Shown here one piece after another: positions 14,501-16,703 of a stretch of DNA of 16,703 nt. Source of the DNA: Spirochaetia bacterium UBA6919 (lineage in GTDB: Bacteria > Spirochaetota > UBA6919). How positions within the stretch are numbered: the stretch's first letter is position 1; each line of letters begins with the position of its first letter. Below the pieces are notes generated by a model. It was not told the origin of the DNA. It did no database searches and saw only the letters and a program-made list of their open reading frames with translations. The translations under genes and the position numbers were made by a program. The stretch lies in the NCBI GenBank assembly GCA_002450905.1, contig DKAT01000084.1:1-16703 (forward strand), written 5' to 3'.

Positions 14501-16703
14501 CTTCTGCTGTCAATAAGACATAAGAGTTCTCATGTTTTGTGTTAATAAGAATTTTTGCAGTATCTCCAATGATATAATTATCTTTATCAACAATGATTTC
14601 AATATCCTTGTATCTATAATTATCAAACTCACTCTTCTCTTTTGCAAACCATATATAACATTGCCCTATTATTTCCATGTTCTTACTATTATTAGCTGTT
14701 ACGATGGCTTTAAAATATCCTTCCCAATTAGCTTTAAAACTAAATACTAGCTCACCTCGGGTATTGACAAATATATTTTGATTCAAAACAGGTGCCCCAA
14801 GCTGTTCACGAGTATAAGTTCTTTTATCCTGCTCATATTGTTCATATTTCACAGGATATAATTTTATGTTTCCCTGGAAAGATACTGGCTGATTATTGGG
14901 ATTGCGGGATGTGATTTTGATTTTAGCAGTCTCATCCTTCTCATAGATATATCGTTGAGGTGTTAAATATATATAGAAGGGCTTATTGGTTACTTTAACA
15001 TTGCCATATCCCCTGATATTCCTTCTGGACTGATCCACTACATTTGCTTCAACGAAATATTGGGTATCTGCATATTCTACGAGTTTAAAATGACTGGTTT
15101 GAACATTGACGTAGACTTCGCCCTTATTATCTGATTTGAGTGTGCCTCCACTGACAAGTTCTCGACGATGGTAATAGTAGGGATGGTAATATCCAAAACC
15201 TTTACTTGCCCATCGATAGTAGAATGAGCGGTCGTAGAACCATGGATACTTTCGATATGGTCTGTAATAGTGATAGTATTGCTGTTTATATATTTTATAT
15301 TCAACTTTGGCATTGACAACTGGCGATCCAAAATAATAACGACTTGATATTTTAAAAGTTATTTTATCTCCTATGCGGTATGTGTTTTTCTTAGTGGAAA
15401 TTGAGACCTTGTATTCGGGTTTTTTGTACTCTTCAACTCGGAACCGATTGCCACTGGAATAGTAATAACTTAAGGTATAGGAACCGATTGACAGATTGAT
15501 ATAATATTGTCCAAGAGCTGGCTTCTCATCGAGACGGAAAGAGCCACTCAAGGTACCGAATTGATTTGTTTTGTGTTCCTGCTCATAAATCTTCTCCCAT
15601 TTGGGATTATATATTGCTACACGAACGTTTTGATTTGCATAATTACTATAGGATCCTTTTTCATACTTTCTTATAATTTGTTTAAAGTGGACAAGCTGTT
15701 TTGGACGATATACCGGTCGATCTGTAAAACCGTATGCCCTGTACTGCTGGTTATATCCATACCAATAATAATACATATAACTGTTTGAGAAGGCATAATC
15801 ATCACCATGCTGGGCGAGAATCACCAGATTTCTTGAGTAGTAATAGGAACTTTTTTGAGTACCCCATTGAAAATCTTTTATACCTTCCTGATCTGTATTG
15901 AAATCTTTGTAATCATAAGTATATAAATATTTTCTGAATATATAACTGTAATTTACTGACAAAAGTCTTTGGGCTAGGATATTAACATTTTGCTGAGGTT
16001 TGCCGTTAAGGGAATTGACAGTATAGACAAGGGTATTTTCCTTACCTGCTTTCACAATTAGTCCCAGTTTTGATATTATAATAGGGATTCTTACTGTAAA
16101 TCCCTTTTGATCTGGATTTTCACCATATGCAGTTAAAATATATGCACCACTCTCACTAATTGGGACATTGATATAATCTTTCTTGGTGGAATTAGAAGAA
16201 TAGTACTTATGAGTGCTGTCATCGGGTATTGAAAAGTTCCATGACTTAATAGGCTTGTGATTTTTTAAGGAATATCTATCAATTTCATTGATGCGCTCTA
16301 TATATTTAAACACATTCATGAGATCAACTTTGTAGGCTTCAAATTGGACTGTCTTAACATTTCGGGTATGCCAAATTAGTTTAGGATTATCTCCTGGTTT
16401 AGTCACACTATAGGATCGTAGGGATATAGACGGAGCTTTGATATTATCAATCATAGCCTTAGCATATTGAACATTATGGTGTTCAGGATAATTCTTTATA
16501 AACTTTTCATATTCCTTAATACTTTGGATATAGTCACCATAGTAATTATAGAGTCCAGCCAGATCATATTGCGCCAGAGCAGCTTTATCGTGTTTTGGGG
16601 ATGCTTTGATAGTGTCTTCGTAGGCTTGAATAGCAAGGGACTTTTTTTCTGAATTGTAATAATAATAACTTTTGATATAAGTTGCCTTGTCATAAAGGGC
16701 TTT
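11550..16703 (-). CDS. Alpha-2-macroglobulin family protein with N-terminal TPR repeats (5' end beyond the window)
   Basis: Large thioester protein thought to trap proteases in the envelope. The frame is open to the right edge, giving at least 1717 residues. The first in-window ATG (16454) is internal: the 83 codons before it read as TPR (SLAIQAYEDTIKASPKHDKA, then LAGLYNYYGDYIQSIKEYEK). Numbering from the window edge, MG-type domains follow. The MG2 signature YGFTDRPVYRPKQLVHF is at about 322-338, and KPEYKVSISTKKNTYRIGD follows. A tyrosine-rich insert lies at about 472-515. A charged, low-complexity bait-like segment (about 885-942) precedes RKDFPDTMYW. The thioester motif GCVEQ (Cys1188, Gln1191) is intact within YPYGCVEQTMSRFLP, followed by an alpha-toroid (FQHADGGWGWW) and the C-terminal block FEDPKPAGTEP, YKLRAEIPGIFNIMP and AMYSPYVRG. 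A signal sequence, if any, is outside the window. A terminator-like hairpin follows the stop. Confidence 0.93.
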   Translation of the reverse strand, partial: KALYDKATYIKSYYYYNSEKKSLAIQAYEDTIKASPKHDKAALAQYDLAGLYNYYGDYIQSIKEYEKFIKNYPEHHNVQYAKAMIDNIKAPSISLRSYSVTKPGDNPKLIWHTRNVKTVQFEAYKVDLMNVFKYIERINEIDRYSLKNHKPIKSWNFSIPDDSTHKYYSSNSTKKDYINVPISESGAYILTAYGENPDQKGFTVRIPIIISKLGLIVKAGKENTLVYTVNSLNGKPQQNVNILAQRLLSVNYSYIFRKYLYTYDYKDFNTDQEGIKDFQWGTQKSSYYYSRNLVILAQHGDDYAFSNSYMYYYWYGYNQQYRAYGFTDRPVYRPKQLVHFKQIIRKYEKGSYSNYANQNVRVAIYNPKWEKIYEQEHKTNQFGTLSGSFRLDEKPALGQYYINLSIGSYTLSYYYSSGNRFRVEEYKKPEYKVSISTKKNTYRIGDKITFKISSRYYFGSPVVNAKVEYKIYKQQYYHYYRPYRKYPWFYDRSFYYRWASKGFGYYHPYYYHRRELVSGGTLKSDNKGEVYVNVQTSHFKLVEYADTQYFVEANVVDQSRRNIRGYGNVKVTNKPFYIYLTPQRYIYEKDETAKIKITSRNPNNQPVSFQGNIKLYPVKYEQYEQDKRTYTREQLGAPVLNQNIFVNTRGELVFSFKANWEGYFKAIVTANNSKNMEIIGQCYIWFAKEKSEFDNYRYKDIEIIVDKDNYIIGDTAKILINTKHENSYVLLTAEADDIYYRKVIFIQGKSKLIELPITNKLTPNVYLTASTFNNNTLYSDYLEVIVPPEHKYLNIKVETPKNTFKPQETAEITVITKDYKGRGVSSELSLGFVDSSIFYIQSPYQEDIRKFFYGIKRYLTVRTSTGYDYSHYGQGKFSNRRAYKAKNGSPQSPKADKESREESDDTLSSSEKSIDRKQAKKMSEGGKRTGKESHQYKKARVRKDFPDTMYWNAHVKTDKYGVAKIKVKFPDTLTTWRINSTAVTKNTEVGIHNLDIVTRKNLIVRLQSPRFFQEKDLVYVSGIVHNYLDSDKRTKIHLKVSPQLGIQKLIYSGTSSSTYNPRTTKMSKEIIVPKNGEKRVDFVIKVLKKRDTVFNLKDMATVTISALTNEESDAMQMKFPVLEYGVEKFIAQNGILETNRNVTHASLNYYIPKDIKEYSQNIRVILNPSLASVMIDALPYLISYPYGCVEQTMSRFLPTVVTRNTLQKLGISLETIAMRKKNQFKYLQTNPIYSTNALNTMVDAGLDRLYSFQHADGGWGWWSNDNSNPYMTAYVIYGLYEASRNGVNIRKTALSSGVNFLSRRLSSGANVSKYYWLSDSKNVKIYILYVMSLVDPQTIKSNKKLFKILNDIWNERDELNEYSKILLSLTQHQIGDTNKAKIMLENIEDFIKVNKELNTANFQDINRYWYWYENGVESTSFALRAYLKINPESKYIPMMVKWLVRNRQGRRWFSTKDTAFVIFALAEYMKKTDELNPDLNVTVHFTGGLRKAFHVTQKNLIFDQPEFVIPANLVKTGNKAMKISIKGHGKIYYSTYLTYFTKEDRIKGAGHEIYVKRNYYKLTPKEITRQRTEYDSSKQKYVQVDFKDVIYDKSPLKFGERIQSGDLIEVLLSIKSNNNFEYLMFEDPKPAGTEPVELRSGYTYQGGFVANMELRDTKVSFFTTYITQGNHTISYKLRAEIPGIFNIMPTQSQAMYSPYVRGISDSWKMGIADSVIR

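Noticed and set aside
16496..16693. A 65-codon minus-strand frame near the right edge
   Set aside because: It is an out-of-frame shadow of the macroglobulin gene, whose own frame is open there and reads as TPR repeats.

Overview
The window is AT-rich bacterial DNA in which every convincing gene lies on the minus strand. The reading frames behave as genetic code 11, with TGA used as a stop. I cannot name the organism. A large tetratricopeptide-repeat (TPR)/alpha-2-macroglobulin protein and an oxygen-independent (Cbi-type) corrin pathway suggest a Gram-negative-type bacterium with an anaerobic or ancestrally anaerobic B12 metabolism.

Positions 96-10301 (read right to left) hold one tightly packed cobalamin operon: cobalamin riboswitch, cbtB, cbtA (cobalt uptake), cbiA, cbiC, a [2Fe-2S] ferredoxin, cbiD, a cbiE-cbiT fusion, cbiF, cbiG, cbiH, a stand-alone cysteine-rich protein, and cbiB. 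Neighbouring reading frames overlap by 4-14 nt or are separated by at most about 50 nt. The operon supplies cobalt entry, most of the ring methylation and contraction chemistry from cobalt-precorrin-3 onward, a,c-amidation, and attachment of the aminopropanol arm. Not seen here are cbiL, cbiJ/cobK, the cobalt chelatase, cbiP, the corrinoid adenosyltransferase, cobD and the nucleotide-loop genes; they must lie elsewhere, be replaced or be absent. The two genes that are not pathway enzymes both carry metal-cluster-type cysteine patterns.

Positions 10302-11549 carry no convincing intact gene. They hold what I read as a decayed TPR-repeat gene (about 10624-11184, with in-frame stops and about one frameshift), a possible trace of a transposase N-terminus, a long-range inverted repeat and a terminator-like hairpin.

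Positions 11550-16703 are filled by one very large alpha-2-macroglobulin family gene. Its reading frame runs open through the right edge of the window, so the first ATG inside the window (16454) is internal. The extra 83 codons upstream of that ATG read as TPR repeats. The thioester motif (GCVEQ) is intact.

I found no mobile element with ends, no CRISPR array, no tRNA or rRNA and no defence cassette. The observations most worth a second look are the divergent CbiE half of the CbiE-CbiT fusion, the two cluster-type small proteins in the B12 operon, the compact riboswitch whose P13 hairpin buries a Shine-Dalgarno-like sequence with no start codon near it, and the TPR pseudogene.
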